This document shows positions 16,262 to 25,204 of a stretch of DNA of 41,417 nucleotides, piece after piece. Source of the stretch: CG1-02-35-72 sp036170135 (GTDB taxonomy: Bacteria > Bacteroidota > Bacteroidia > Flavobacteriales > Flavobacteriaceae). Position numbers and translations under genes: made by a program. The notes beneath the pieces are model-generated. The model was not told the origin of the DNA. It made no database searches and saw only the letters and a list, made by a program, of their open reading frames with translations. The stretch's first letter is position 1. Every line of letters starts with the position of its first letter. The stretch is from assembly GCA_036170135.1 (NCBI GenBank), contig JAVHOP010000068.1:1-41417 (forward strand), read 5' to 3'.

Positions 16262-16292
16262 TTGAATTTATTTGTAAATTTTTCTAAATTTA
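16262..16292 (+). promoter_or_regulatory. Possible glgA promoter next to the IS relic
   Basis: TTG (16262-16264), a 20-base spacer and TAAATTTA (16285-16292) resemble the Bacteroidota promoter with one -7 mismatch. The -7 element ends only 4 bases before the glgA ATG, so the transcript would be nearly leaderless. The whole element lies in the 62 bases between the IS end and glgA. Confidence 0.25.
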
Positions 16293-16296
16293 AGCC

Positions 16297-17706
16297 ATGA
16301 GAATAATACACTTGAGTGCTGAATGCTATCCGGTAGCAAAAGTAGGCGGACTTGCCGATGTGGTAGGTTCACTTCCAAAATATCAGTGTAGAAATGGCGT
16401 CGTGTCTCAGGTCTGTATGCCTTATTACAACAATCAATTTACCACTTCAAATAAATTTAAAACCATTTATAAATCTGTTTTAAATTTGGGAGATACCTCA
16501 TATAAATACAGAGTTGTAAGCCTAAAAAACAATCATTTGAAATTCGATTTATTTTTGATTGATATTCCCGATTTACTTTATACAAATTACGTGTATTCTA
16601 ATGATGATACCGAACGTTTTTTGGCTTTTCAAATTGCATTTTTAGACTGGATTTTAACATTAGAAAAAAAACCTTCTATTATTCATTGCCATGATCATCA
16701 TGTGGGATTAATACCTTTTATGATGACAAAATCTTATCAGTATGATAGCATAAAATATATTCCAACCGTATTAACCATTCATAATGCACAATATCAAGGT
16801 TGGTTTTCGCATGACAAGGTTCATTTAATTCCAAAATTTAATAATGACCATGTTGGTTTGCTAGATTGGGGAGATTGTATCAACCCTTTAGCAGCAGCAA
16901 TAAAATGTGCTTGGCGTGTTACAACTGTTTCGCCAAATTACATGGAAGAGTTAAAGCACGAAGCTAATGGTTTAGAATATTTATTAAGTCATGAATCGGG
17001 AAAGTGTGTTGGGATACTAAACGGAATTGATGTTGATGTTTGGAATTCGGAAACGGATGACTATTTGATAAAAAATTATAAAGCCAGCAGTATTTTATCC
17101 GGTAAGAATGCAAATAAAAAATATTTATGTCAACAATATCATTTAGACATAGATAAGCCACTTGTTGCATTTATTGGACGGTTAGTAGGAGAAAAAGGTG
17201 CCGATTTATTACCCGAAGTTTTTAGAGAGATCTTACAAAAAAATAATGTTTCTGTTTTATTATTAGGTTCAGGATATGATAAGATTGAGAAAGCGTTAAC
17301 TGAATTAAAAATAAATTTTATAGGTTCCTATGATACAGTAATAGGTTATAACGAACAATTATCTCACATAATTTATGCAGGAGCTGATTTTTTATTGATG
17401 CCTTCAAGGGTTGAGCCTTGTGGTTTAAATCAAATGTATGCATTGCGTTATGGTACCATCCCGATTGTTAGAAATATAGGTGGACTAAAAGATACCGTGA
17501 TTGATATTTCAGAATCTGATGGCTTTGGAATATGCGTAGATATTGTTAGTGTATCCGAAATTTCAAAAGCTGTAGACAGAGCGGTGGCATTATTTAAAAA
17601 TAAAAAATTATTAAAAAAAATTAAATCAAAAATTATGAAGATTGACCATTCGTGGGATACATCTGCAGCTAAATATATCAATCTATATAAATCTTTAAAT
17701 TATTAA
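16297..17706 (+). CDS. glgA: Glycogen synthase (ADP-glucose-dependent)
   Basis: GlgA elongates glycogen by transferring glucose from ADP-glucose to alpha-1,4 chains in the cytoplasm (GT5 family). The 469 residues show the N-terminal ADP-glucose motif KVGGLADVVGSLPK (15-28), IIHCHDHHVGLIPF, TIHNAQYQGWF, the linker LNGIDVDVWN, the second Rossmann domain starting VAFIGRLVGEKGADLL, and the catalytic/nucleotide segment SRVEPCGLNQMYALRYGTIPIVRNIGGLKDT with the conserved glutamate. It is the first gene of the glgA-glgC-glgB cluster, with 3 bases to glgC. The upstream region is only 62 bases deep before the IS relic, so its promoter is either within that stretch or inside the relic. Confidence 0.96.
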   Translation: MRIIHLSAECYPVAKVGGLADVVGSLPKYQCRNGVVSQVCMPYYNNQFTTSNKFKTIYKSVLNLGDTSYKYRVVSLKNNHLKFDLFLIDIPDLLYTNYVYSNDDTERFLAFQIAFLDWILTLEKKPSIIHCHDHHVGLIPFMMTKSYQYDSIKYIPTVLTIHNAQYQGWFSHDKVHLIPKFNNDHVGLLDWGDCINPLAAAIKCAWRVTTVSPNYMEELKHEANGLEYLLSHESGKCVGILNGIDVDVWNSETDDYLIKNYKASSILSGKNANKKYLCQQYHLDIDKPLVAFIGRLVGEKGADLLPEVFREILQKNNVSVLLLGSGYDKIEKALTELKINFIGSYDTVIGYNEQLSHIIYAGADFLLMPSRVEPCGLNQMYALRYGTIPIVRNIGGLKDTVIDISESDGFGICVDIVSVSEISKAVDRAVALFKNKKLLKKIKSKIMKIDHSWDTSAAKYINLYKSLNY

Positions 17707-17709
17707 ATT

Positions 17710-18975
17710 ATGGCAAATAGCGATAAAGTTTTAGCAATTATTTTAGGAGGCGGACAAGGTTCAAGGTTACATCCGTTAACCGAATCTAGGTCGAAACCAG
17801 CTGTTCCAATTGCTGGAAAATACCGTTTGGTTGATATCCCTATCTCTAATTGCATCAATTCTAATATCAAACGCATGTTTGTTTTGACCCAATTTAATTC
17901 GGCATCTCTAAACAAACACATAAAAAATACCTACCATTTTAGTTTTTTTAGTTCGGCTTTTGTAGATGTTTTGGCAGCCGAACAAACACCTACAAATAAT
18001 ACCTGGTTTCAAGGTACTGCCGATGCGGTTAGACAAAGTATGCATCATTTTTTAAGTCATGATTTTGACTATGCTTTAATTCTATCAGGCGATCAATTAT
18101 ATCAAATGGATTTTAATGAGATGCTTGAAAAACATATCCAAAATAAAGCTGAAATTTCAATAGCAACCATTCCGGTAAATGCAAAAGAAGCTACGTCATT
18201 TGGAATCTTAAAAACAAACAAAAAGCAAGCCATCACATCATTTATTGAAAAACCAAAAGCCGAATTATTACCAGATTGGACTTCGGAAGTTAGTGATGAC
18301 ATGCAAAAGGAATCCCGCTATTATTTAGCATCTATGGGCATCTATATTTTTAATAGAGATTTGCTAATAGAATTGATGAGCAATCCTAATACCAATGATT
18401 TTGGTAAAGAAATTATACCTAATGCAATTGGCAAACATCGCGTATTTAGTCACCAGTTTGAAGGCTATTGGACAGATATCGGTAATATTGATTCATTTTT
18501 TGAAGCCAACCTCGGATTAACCGATGATTTTCCAAAATTTGATTTGTACAGCACTGCCAAACGCATTTATACACATGCCAGAATGTTGCCAACTACCAAA
18601 ATATCTGGTACAAATTTGGATAAAACTGTAATTGCCGATGGTTGTATTATAAATGCAGGAAAAATAGAACACTCAGTTATTGGCGTCCGTTCAAGAATTG
18701 ATAAAGAATCTACAGTAATAAATACGTATATGATGGGCGCCGATTATTACCAATCGCTCGAAGATATTTTAAATCCGGAGATTGTTTCAATGGGAATTGG
18801 CTCGCGCTGTTTTATTAAAAATGCCATTTTAGATAAAAATTGTTGTATTGGTGACGACGTAAGAATTATTGGAGGTAAACATTTGAGCAACATAGAAACT
18901 AATACCTATGTAATTAAAGACGGTATTGTAGTAATTAAAAAAAATGCCGTCATCCCATACGGATTTATCATTTAA
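17710..18975 (+). CDS. glgC: Glucose-1-phosphate adenylyltransferase (ADP-glucose pyrophosphorylase)
   Basis: GlgC makes ADP-glucose and pyrophosphate from glucose-1-phosphate and ATP, the rate-limiting and usually allosterically controlled step of bacterial glycogen synthesis. The 421 residues open with the nucleotidyltransferase signature GGGQGSRLHPLTESRSKPAV (13-32), followed by YRLVDIPISNCINS, the catalytic aspartate in LILSGDQLYQMD, FIEKPK, and GYWTDIGNIDSFFEANL. The C-terminal part from about residue 290 is a left-handed beta-helix with hexapeptide-like repeats (VIADGCIINAGKIEHSVIG, CCIGDDVRIIGG). Intergenic distances of 3 bases on both sides place it firmly in one operon with glgA and glgB. 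Confidence 0.96.
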   Translation: MANSDKVLAIILGGGQGSRLHPLTESRSKPAVPIAGKYRLVDIPISNCINSNIKRMFVLTQFNSASLNKHIKNTYHFSFFSSAFVDVLAAEQTPTNNTWFQGTADAVRQSMHHFLSHDFDYALILSGDQLYQMDFNEMLEKHIQNKAEISIATIPVNAKEATSFGILKTNKKQAITSFIEKPKAELLPDWTSEVSDDMQKESRYYLASMGIYIFNRDLLIELMSNPNTNDFGKEIIPNAIGKHRVFSHQFEGYWTDIGNIDSFFEANLGLTDDFPKFDLYSTAKRIYTHARMLPTTKISGTNLDKTVIADGCIINAGKIEHSVIGVRSRIDKESTVINTYMMGADYYQSLEDILNPEIVSMGIGSRCFIKNAILDKNCCIGDDVRIIGGKHLSNIETNTYVIKDGIVVIKKNAVIPYGFII

Positions 18976-18978
18976 AAT

Positions 18979-20886
18979 ATGCCAAACGTCATTGCACACA
19001 GTTTATTTACGGAATTTGATATCAATTTATTTAAAGCCGGAAAACATTACAGACTTTTTGAAAAATTTGGGTCACATCCCATAAAGTTGAATGGCGTTAA
19101 TGGCACTTATTTTGCAGTTTGGGCTCCAAGTGCCAAACAAGTTTCGGTTATTGGCGATTTTAATTATTGGGTTGATGGCGAATTTAAATTAAAAGTGCGT
19201 TGGGATGCTTCCGGTATTTGGGAAGGTTTTATTCCTTATGTAGGAAAAAGAAATCTTTACAAATATAAAATTCATTCAAATATTAATAATTACATTTCAG
19301 AAAAAGCAGATCCTTATGCTAGACGCTGCGAGCATCCACCTAAAACGGCTTCGGTAGTTTGGACTGATAATTATCAATGGAAAGATGCCTCGTGGTTAAA
19401 TATACGTAAAGAACACAATGCATTAGATGCACCCTTTTCGGTTTATGAAGTCCATTTGGGGTCTTGGCGAAAAAAAATCGAAGAGAACCGTTTTTTATCC
19501 TATTTTGAATTAGCCGATGAATTGGTTTTGTATGTCAAAACCATGAATTTTACGCACGTAGAATTGATGCCCATCATGGAATTTCCATACGACCCCTCCT
19601 GGGGCTACCAAATTACAGGCTATTTTGCACCAACGTCCCGCTTTGGTTACCCCGATGAGTTTAAATATCTAGTCGATAAACTTCATCAAAATAATATCGG
19701 AATAATCCTCGATTGGGTACCGTCACATTTTCCTGAAGATGCTCACGGCCTCGGTTTTTTTGACGGTTCACATTTATATGAATACCCCGATAAAAAACGT
19801 GGTTACCATCCCGATTGGAAAAGCTTGATTTTTAATTATGGCCGACATGAAGTTCGCTCTTTTTTAATTAGCAATGCCCTCTTTTGGTTAGACCAGTATC
19901 ACGCCGACGGCTTACGTGTAGATGCCGTTGCCTCCATGTTATTTTTAGATTACTCTCGCAACCAAGGCGAGTGGGATGCCAATATTTATGGAGGTAATGA
20001 AAATCTTGAAGCCATCTCGTTTTTTAAGGAATTAAATACTGAAATTTATAAATCTTTTCCTGACGTTCAGTCTATTGCCGAAGAATCAACAGCTTTTCCA
20101 AAGGTATCAAGTCCGGTATTTTTGGGGGGCTTAGGTTTTGGAATGAAATGGATGATGGGGTGGATGCACGATACACTACAGTATTTTACTAAAGATCCGA
20201 TTTATCGAAAATTTCATCAAAATGATATTACTTTTAGTCTAACCTATGCCTTTACCGAAAATTTTATGTTACCACTTTCGCACGATGAAGTAGTGTATGG
20301 TAAAAAATCTATTTTAAGTAAAATGCCCGGCGACGAATGGCAACGTTTTGCTAATTTAAGATTGTTATATGGCTATATGTTTACGCATCCGGGAACAAAA
20401 CTATTGTTTATGGGCAGTGAGTTTGGGCAATATCAAGAGTGGAATTTTGAACAGAGTTTGGATTGGAATTTATTAGATTTTGAGCCTCACAAAAATATCC
20501 AAAATTATGTTGCAGCCTTAAATCAATTTTATAAAACTACACCAGCTTTATTTGAAAAGGGCTTTAGTTCAGAAGGGTTTGAATGGCTAAATTACGAAGA
20601 TGCCACAAATTCGGTTATTGCCTTTATCCGCAAAGGGACTCAAAAGGAAAATAAGGTCGTAGTTGTTTGTAATTTTACACCAAATACCATGATAAATTAC
20701 CGCATTGGAATGCCCCAAAACGGAAAATTAAAAGAATTGTTTAACAGTGATTCAAAGCAGTTTGGAGGTAGTGATTTGTGCAATACAAGACAAATACCCA
20801 TCAAAAAAATAGCTTGGAATGGGCGAAGTTATTCAGCTGAAATTAATTTACCACCCTTAGGAATAACTATTTTAAACTTCAAATAA
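18979..20886 (+). CDS. glgB: 1,4-alpha-glucan branching enzyme
   Basis: GlgB cuts alpha-1,4 chains and rejoins them as alpha-1,6 branches (GH13). The 635 residues comprise an N-terminal CBM48 domain (about 30-125, with GTYFAVWAPSAKQVSVIGDF), the TIM barrel (from VYEVHLGSWRK at about 155), and a C-terminal beta domain ending ITILNF. Catalytic residues are visible: nucleophile Asp315 in DGLRVDAVASM, acid/base Glu368 in SIAEEST, and the transition-state aspartate Asp436 in LSHDEVVYGKKS. The extra N1 domain of E. coli GlgB is missing, which is the common shorter form. It is 3 bases downstream of glgC. Confidence 0.96.
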   Translation: MPNVIAHSLFTEFDINLFKAGKHYRLFEKFGSHPIKLNGVNGTYFAVWAPSAKQVSVIGDFNYWVDGEFKLKVRWDASGIWEGFIPYVGKRNLYKYKIHSNINNYISEKADPYARRCEHPPKTASVVWTDNYQWKDASWLNIRKEHNALDAPFSVYEVHLGSWRKKIEENRFLSYFELADELVLYVKTMNFTHVELMPIMEFPYDPSWGYQITGYFAPTSRFGYPDEFKYLVDKLHQNNIGIILDWVPSHFPEDAHGLGFFDGSHLYEYPDKKRGYHPDWKSLIFNYGRHEVRSFLISNALFWLDQYHADGLRVDAVASMLFLDYSRNQGEWDANIYGGNENLEAISFFKELNTEIYKSFPDVQSIAEESTAFPKVSSPVFLGGLGFGMKWMMGWMHDTLQYFTKDPIYRKFHQNDITFSLTYAFTENFMLPLSHDEVVYGKKSILSKMPGDEWQRFANLRLLYGYMFTHPGTKLLFMGSEFGQYQEWNFEQSLDWNLLDFEPHKNIQNYVAALNQFYKTTPALFEKGFSSEGFEWLNYEDATNSVIAFIRKGTQKENKVVVVCNFTPNTMINYRIGMPQNGKLKELFNSDSKQFGGSDLCNTRQIPIKKIAWNGRSYSAEINLPPLGITILNFK

Positions 20887-20960
20887 AATTTTAATAATTA
20901 TCATATCAACGTAACCCAAAAATTATTAGGTTTACCGCTTTTTATTCAACCACACAATTT

Positions 20961-23366
20961 ATGATTTTAAGTACCGAATTAGAATATAAAGGAAACCAAT
21001 TTCCTACAAATATTATTTCATATAAAAAAGATGTTGACACGCTTTATTTTACGTGCGAAAATGAGGTGGTCATGCAAATTACCGTTGAGCGCGATAGCGT
21101 TTTAAGGTTTAGATATAGCACTAAATCTGTTTTTGAGAAAGATTTTTCGTATGCCATTACAAAATACGCCAGCCGTGGGTTTAACAAGTTAGAGCTTGTA
21201 GAAGCGTCTGATAAATACATCTTGACAACCGAAAAGCTGATTTGCCATATTGCCAAAATTGATTTGCGTACCTCAATATTTGATGCTTTAGACAATACCT
21301 TACTTTGTGAAGATGAGCTTGGATTTCATTGGGAAGAAAGTTATGAATATGGTGGCGATATTGTAAAAATGTCTAAAACAACCTTTGAAGGCGAGAGTTA
21401 TTACGGTTTGGGAGACAAACCTGTACAAAACAATTTGAAAGGAAAACGCTTTGAAAACTGGGTAACCGATTCGTATGCATTTGCCAGAGGAACCGATCCA
21501 ATTTATAAGGCTATTCCATTTTATACAGGCATTCACCATAAAAAAGCTTACGGAATCTTTTTTGATAATACCTTCCGTTCCTTCTTTGATTTTTGCCAAG
21601 AACGCCGAAATGTGGTCAGTTTTTGGGCGCAAGGAGGCGAGATGAATTACTATTTTATTTACGGTCCACAAATGCGAGATGTGGTTGCAACTTACACCGA
21701 TTTAACTGGACGCCCACATCAATTGCCCCCACTTTGGGCATTGGGTTATCATCAAAGTAAATGGAGTTATTATCCCGAATCGAAAGTAAAAGAAGTTGCC
21801 AACAAGTTGAGAAGCCTAAAGATTCCCTGCGACGCCATCTATTTAGATATCGATTATATGGACGGTTTTAGATGCTTTACTTGGAATAAAGAATATTTTC
21901 CAGACCCGAAGCGGATGGTTAAAGAATTATTAGATGATGGTTTTAAAACTATCGTCATTATAGATCCAGGCATAAAAATAGATCCTGATTATAGTGTGTT
22001 TAAGGAAGGTTTAGAAAAAGATTATTTCTGCAAACGCGCCGATGGACCTTATATGAAAGGAAAAGTTTGGCCGGGCGAATGTTATTTTCCCGATTTTACA
22101 AGTGCAAAAGTCCGCGATTGGTGGTCAGGCCTTTTTAAAGAATTAATCGAAGATATTGGTGTAAAAGGGGTGTGGAATGATATGAACGAACCAGCTGTAA
22201 TGGATGTTCCAGGAAAATCATTTCCCGATGATGTACGCCATAGTTATGATGGCAATCATTGTAGCCACCGTAAAGCACATAATATTTATGGGATGCAAAT
22301 GGCTCGAGCCACCTACCAAGGTTTGAAAAAATTTGCTTACCCAAAACGACCTTTTGTAATTACAAGAGCTGCTTATTCTGGAACGCAACGTTATACTTCT
22401 ACTTGGACCGGTGATAATGTGGCTACTTGGGATCATTTGGCTATTGCTAATGCCCAAGCACAACGCATGTGTATGTCGGGATTTTCGTTTGTAGGTTCAG
22501 ATATCGGTGGGTTTGCCGAACAACCCAATGGCGAACTCTATACGCGTTGGATTCAGTTAGGCGTTTTTCATCCCTTTTGCAGAACCCATTCTTCGGGTGA
22601 TCATGGCGAACAAGAGCCTTATTCATTTGACGAAAATGTTACAAATATTGTAAGGAAGTTTATCGAAATCAGATACCAATTATTGCCTTATTTATATACC
22701 ACTTTTTGGAGGTACATTAATGAAGGAATTCCAATTTTAAAATCCTTAGTTCTTTTTGATCAAGATGATACACAAACCTATCATCGAAATGATGAATTTA
22801 TTTTTGGAGAAAAAATATTGGTTTGTCCCATTCTAGAATCGAGTGCAAAGGGTCGTAGGATGTACATCCCTAAAGGAAAATGGTATAATTGGTGGAATAA
22901 TGATTTAATTATTGGAGGCGAAGAAGTATGGGTTGATGCCGATATTGACAGTATGCCCATTTTTATAAAAGAAGGAGCCATCATTCCTAAATATCCAATT
23001 CAGCAATATGTTGGCGAAAAGGCTATAGACCAACTTAAATTAGAAGTCTTCTATAAATTGGGTAACGAAAAATCGCAAGTATATGAAGATGCACACGATG
23101 GCTATGATTACAAAAAAGGAAAGTACAGCTTGCGCAATTTTAGTTTGGTAGGAAAAGAAGATTCTGTTACCATACAACAATTTAAATCGGGTACTTATAT
23201 TCCTTCTTATTTAACATTTGAAATGAAGTTGTATGGATTGCCTTTCTCTATTAAAAAAGTAGTGATAGATAATGAAGAGATTGATATTTCAAACCTTGAT
23301 TTAGATGAACCAGTCTTAATAATTTCTAAAGAATTTACTGTACTTCATATTATTGGAGAAAAATAA
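20961..23366 (+). CDS. Glycoside hydrolase family 31 alpha-glucosidase
   Basis: GH31 enzymes release glucose, or sometimes xylose, from the non-reducing end of alpha-linked chains. The 801 residues include the N-terminal beta-sandwich with YGLGDKPVQNNLKGKRFENW, the barrel with GRPHQLPPLWALGYHQSKWSYYPE and DAIYLDIDYMDGFRCFTWN, the nucleophile Asp407 in WNDMNEPAV, the acid/base Asp485 in TWTGDN, and GSDIGGFAEQPNGELYTRW. There is no signal peptide, so the enzyme is cytoplasmic and could act on glycogen, maltodextrins or imported oligosaccharides. It follows glgB after 74 bases on the same strand; a weak TAGGTTTA element in between might be a secondary promoter. The link to glycogen or maltodextrin turnover is by context; alpha-glucosidase rather than alpha-xylosidase is the more likely activity but not certain. 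Confidence 0.9.
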   Translation: MILSTELEYKGNQFPTNIISYKKDVDTLYFTCENEVVMQITVERDSVLRFRYSTKSVFEKDFSYAITKYASRGFNKLELVEASDKYILTTEKLICHIAKIDLRTSIFDALDNTLLCEDELGFHWEESYEYGGDIVKMSKTTFEGESYYGLGDKPVQNNLKGKRFENWVTDSYAFARGTDPIYKAIPFYTGIHHKKAYGIFFDNTFRSFFDFCQERRNVVSFWAQGGEMNYYFIYGPQMRDVVATYTDLTGRPHQLPPLWALGYHQSKWSYYPESKVKEVANKLRSLKIPCDAIYLDIDYMDGFRCFTWNKEYFPDPKRMVKELLDDGFKTIVIIDPGIKIDPDYSVFKEGLEKDYFCKRADGPYMKGKVWPGECYFPDFTSAKVRDWWSGLFKELIEDIGVKGVWNDMNEPAVMDVPGKSFPDDVRHSYDGNHCSHRKAHNIYGMQMARATYQGLKKFAYPKRPFVITRAAYSGTQRYTSTWTGDNVATWDHLAIANAQAQRMCMSGFSFVGSDIGGFAEQPNGELYTRWIQLGVFHPFCRTHSSGDHGEQEPYSFDENVTNIVRKFIEIRYQLLPYLYTTFWRYINEGIPILKSLVLFDQDDTQTYHRNDEFIFGEKILVCPILESSAKGRRMYIPKGKWYNWWNNDLIIGGEEVWVDADIDSMPIFIKEGAIIPKYPIQQYVGEKAIDQLKLEVFYKLGNEKSQVYEDAHDGYDYKKGKYSLRNFSLVGKEDSVTIQQFKSGTYIPSYLTFEMKLYGLPFSIKKVVIDNEEIDISNLDLDEPVLIISKEFTVLHIIGEK

Positions 23367-23394
23367 ATTATTAGATTTCATTAAAATTAACCCT

Positions 23395-23402
23395 TATTTT
23401 TG
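23395..23402 (+). promoter_or_regulatory. -7 element of the TlpA-type thioredoxin gene
   Basis: TATTTTTG is a full match to TAnnTTTG, with a leader of about 38 bases to the ATG at 23446. A weak TTA-type -33 (23371-23373) stands 21 bases upstream. It indicates separate transcription from the GH31 gene. Confidence 0.5.
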
Positions 23403-23445
23403 TAATCAACGATAAGAAAAGACGACTTTCTTTAAAAATAATAAG

Positions 23446-24003
23446 ATGAAATTTAATAAAAATATGTGGTCTAATATTTTTTTTGTACTTGTAATCGCTG
23501 CTTTAATTTATCCTAATTCAAGAGCTTGGATAATGAGACAGGTTGCTTTTTCACCTTCGGTTAACGCTATTGAAAAGAGTCCAACTTTAGCCGATTATCA
23601 ATGGGAGCTAAAAGGTATTAATACGCCCAACATCAATTTAGAATCCTTAAAAGAAAAAGTGATTTTTGTAAACTTTTGGGCAACTTGGTGTCCACCTTGT
23701 CGCGCCGAAATGCCTTTAATTCAAAAACTCTATGACGATTATAAAACTAAAGTCGATTTTGTTTTTGTAACTGCTGATGCCTCCGATAAGGTAAAATCTT
23801 ATTACAAAGAGAATAATTTAGACCTGCCAACTTACAATATGCATACACAAGAGCCCAATGAGTTTGTTACCAGTAGCATTCCAACTACTTACATTGTGAG
23901 TAAAAAAGGTAAAATAGTAGTTTCTACAGTTGGGGCTGCCAATTGGAATAGCAGTAAAATACGAAAGTTGTTAGATAAATTATTAATCGAAAATAATCAT
24001 TAA
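23446..24003 (+). CDS. TlpA/ResA-type thioredoxin-like protein, membrane-anchored
   Basis: A 185-residue protein with an N-terminal signal anchor (about residues 9-23, IFFVLVIAALIYPNS) and a periplasmic thioredoxin domain. The redox motif is WCPPC (Cys82, Cys85) within VNFWATWCPPCRAEMP, and the cis-proline region is SSIPTTYIV. Such proteins reduce or oxidise disulfides in the periplasm, for example for cytochrome c maturation or enzyme repair; the partner cannot be inferred here. It appears to have its own promoter. Its stop lies one base from the stop of the convergent aminotransferase gene, without a terminator between them. Confidence 0.9.
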   Translation: MKFNKNMWSNIFFVLVIAALIYPNSRAWIMRQVAFSPSVNAIEKSPTLADYQWELKGINTPNINLESLKEKVIFVNFWATWCPPCRAEMPLIQKLYDDYKTKVDFVFVTADASDKVKSYYKENNLDLPTYNMHTQEPNEFVTSSIPTTYIVSKKGKIVVSTVGAANWNSSKIRKLLDKLLIENNH

Positions 24004-24004
24004 C

Positions 24005-25192
24005 CTACGCGGTTTTTGATAAATCGTCAAGAACCTGTAACAACGTATGACACCCTTTTTTTAAATCGAATTTAGAGATGTTTAACGGTGGTGTTATCCG
24101 AATGGCTTTACCTTCAAAGAGCAACCAAAATAAAATTAAGCCACGGTCTAAACAAGTCAAGATTACCTTCGAAGCAAAATCGGCATCTTTAACAATTAAT
24201 GCCAACATCATTCCAACACCGCGAATTTCTTTAATTTCAGGATGAACTAATAAACTTCTGATAAGTTGTTCACGTTCTAAAACACCTGCTAATAAAGGCG
24301 GTTTAACAATTTCTTTAAGGGTTGCATTTGCCGCCGCGGCAATGATAGGATGTCCTCCAAAAGTGGTAATATGTCCTAGTTTTGGATGGTGACTTAACAA
24401 ATCTATGTGTGCTTTAGAAGCGATAAATGCACCAATAGGCATACCTCCTCCCAAACCTTTTCCAACGACAATAATATCAGGAATGACATGATAATTTTCA
24501 AATCCAAAAACTTTTCCTGTTCTGCCAAATCCGGTTTGAACTTCATCCAAGATAAGCAAGGCTCCAACTGCTTGGCAATGTGCTTTAACTTTTTTAAGAT
24601 AGTTGTTTTTAGGAACAATAAATCCGGCGCCACCTTGTATGGTTTCTAGAATTACGGCAGCAGTTGAGGTAGTTATTTTGGTTAAATCGGCAACCGAATT
24701 AAAAGTTATAAATTTGGTATTTGGTATTAAAGGTCTAAAGGCACGGTTCTGTTCTTCTTGTCCACAAACGCTCATAGCGCCTTGTGTATTACCGTGATAT
24801 CCTTGAAATGCTGCAATTATTTCTGTTCGTCCCGTAATGCGTTTCGCTAATTTAAGAGCTCCTTCGGTAGCCTCGGTTCCTGAATTTGTAAGATAGGTGG
24901 TTTGTAACGGCGCAGGTAGGTGTTGAGCTAATAATTTACATAAATCGACTGCTGGTTTTTGAATAAATTCACCGTAAACCATTACATGCGCATAGCGGTC
25001 AAGCTGTTTTTTAATTGCTTTTATGACTTTTTTAGGATGATGCCCCAAACTATTTGCCGAAACGCCGGCAACAAAATCTAAATAGGCTTTGCCTTTATCG
25101 TCATAAATATGAGACCCCTTTGCTTTAGAAATTATAATTGCCAAAGGGTGCTGACTTGTTTGTGCTTGATAGTTAAAAAAATCGTCTTTCAA
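24005..25192 (-). CDS. Class III PLP-dependent aminotransferase (acetylornithine/aspartate aminotransferase family)
   Basis: A 395-residue fold-type I aminotransferase. Visible are YLDFVAGVSANSLGHHPKKV near the N-terminus, the phosphate-binding TNSGTEATEGALKLA, the cofactor aspartate in LLILDEVQTGFGRTGKVFGFE, and the Schiff-base lysine Lys245 in VVGKGLGGGMPIGAF. The family includes acetylornithine, GABA and other omega-amino acid aminotransferases; the donor cannot be assigned from sequence and there are no arginine-biosynthesis genes nearby. It is the last gene of the fur-purA-OstA-like run, 12 bases after the OstA-like gene. In flavobacteria it is normally called an aspartate aminotransferase family protein. 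Confidence 0.88.
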   Translation of the reverse strand: MKDDFFNYQAQTSQHPLAIIISKAKGSHIYDDKGKAYLDFVAGVSANSLGHHPKKVIKAIKKQLDRYAHVMVYGEFIQKPAVDLCKLLAQHLPAPLQTTYLTNSGTEATEGALKLAKRITGRTEIIAAFQGYHGNTQGAMSVCGQEEQNRAFRPLIPNTKFITFNSVADLTKITTSTAAVILETIQGGAGFIVPKNNYLKKVKAHCQAVGALLILDEVQTGFGRTGKVFGFENYHVIPDIIVVGKGLGGGMPIGAFIASKAHIDLLSHHPKLGHITTFGGHPIIAAAANATLKEIVKPPLLAGVLEREQLIRSLLVHPEIKEIRGVGMMLALIVKDADFASKVILTCLDRGLILFWLLFEGKAIRITPPLNISKFDLKKGCHTLLQVLDDLSKTA

Positions 25193-25204
25193 AATTTAAT
25201 AATT

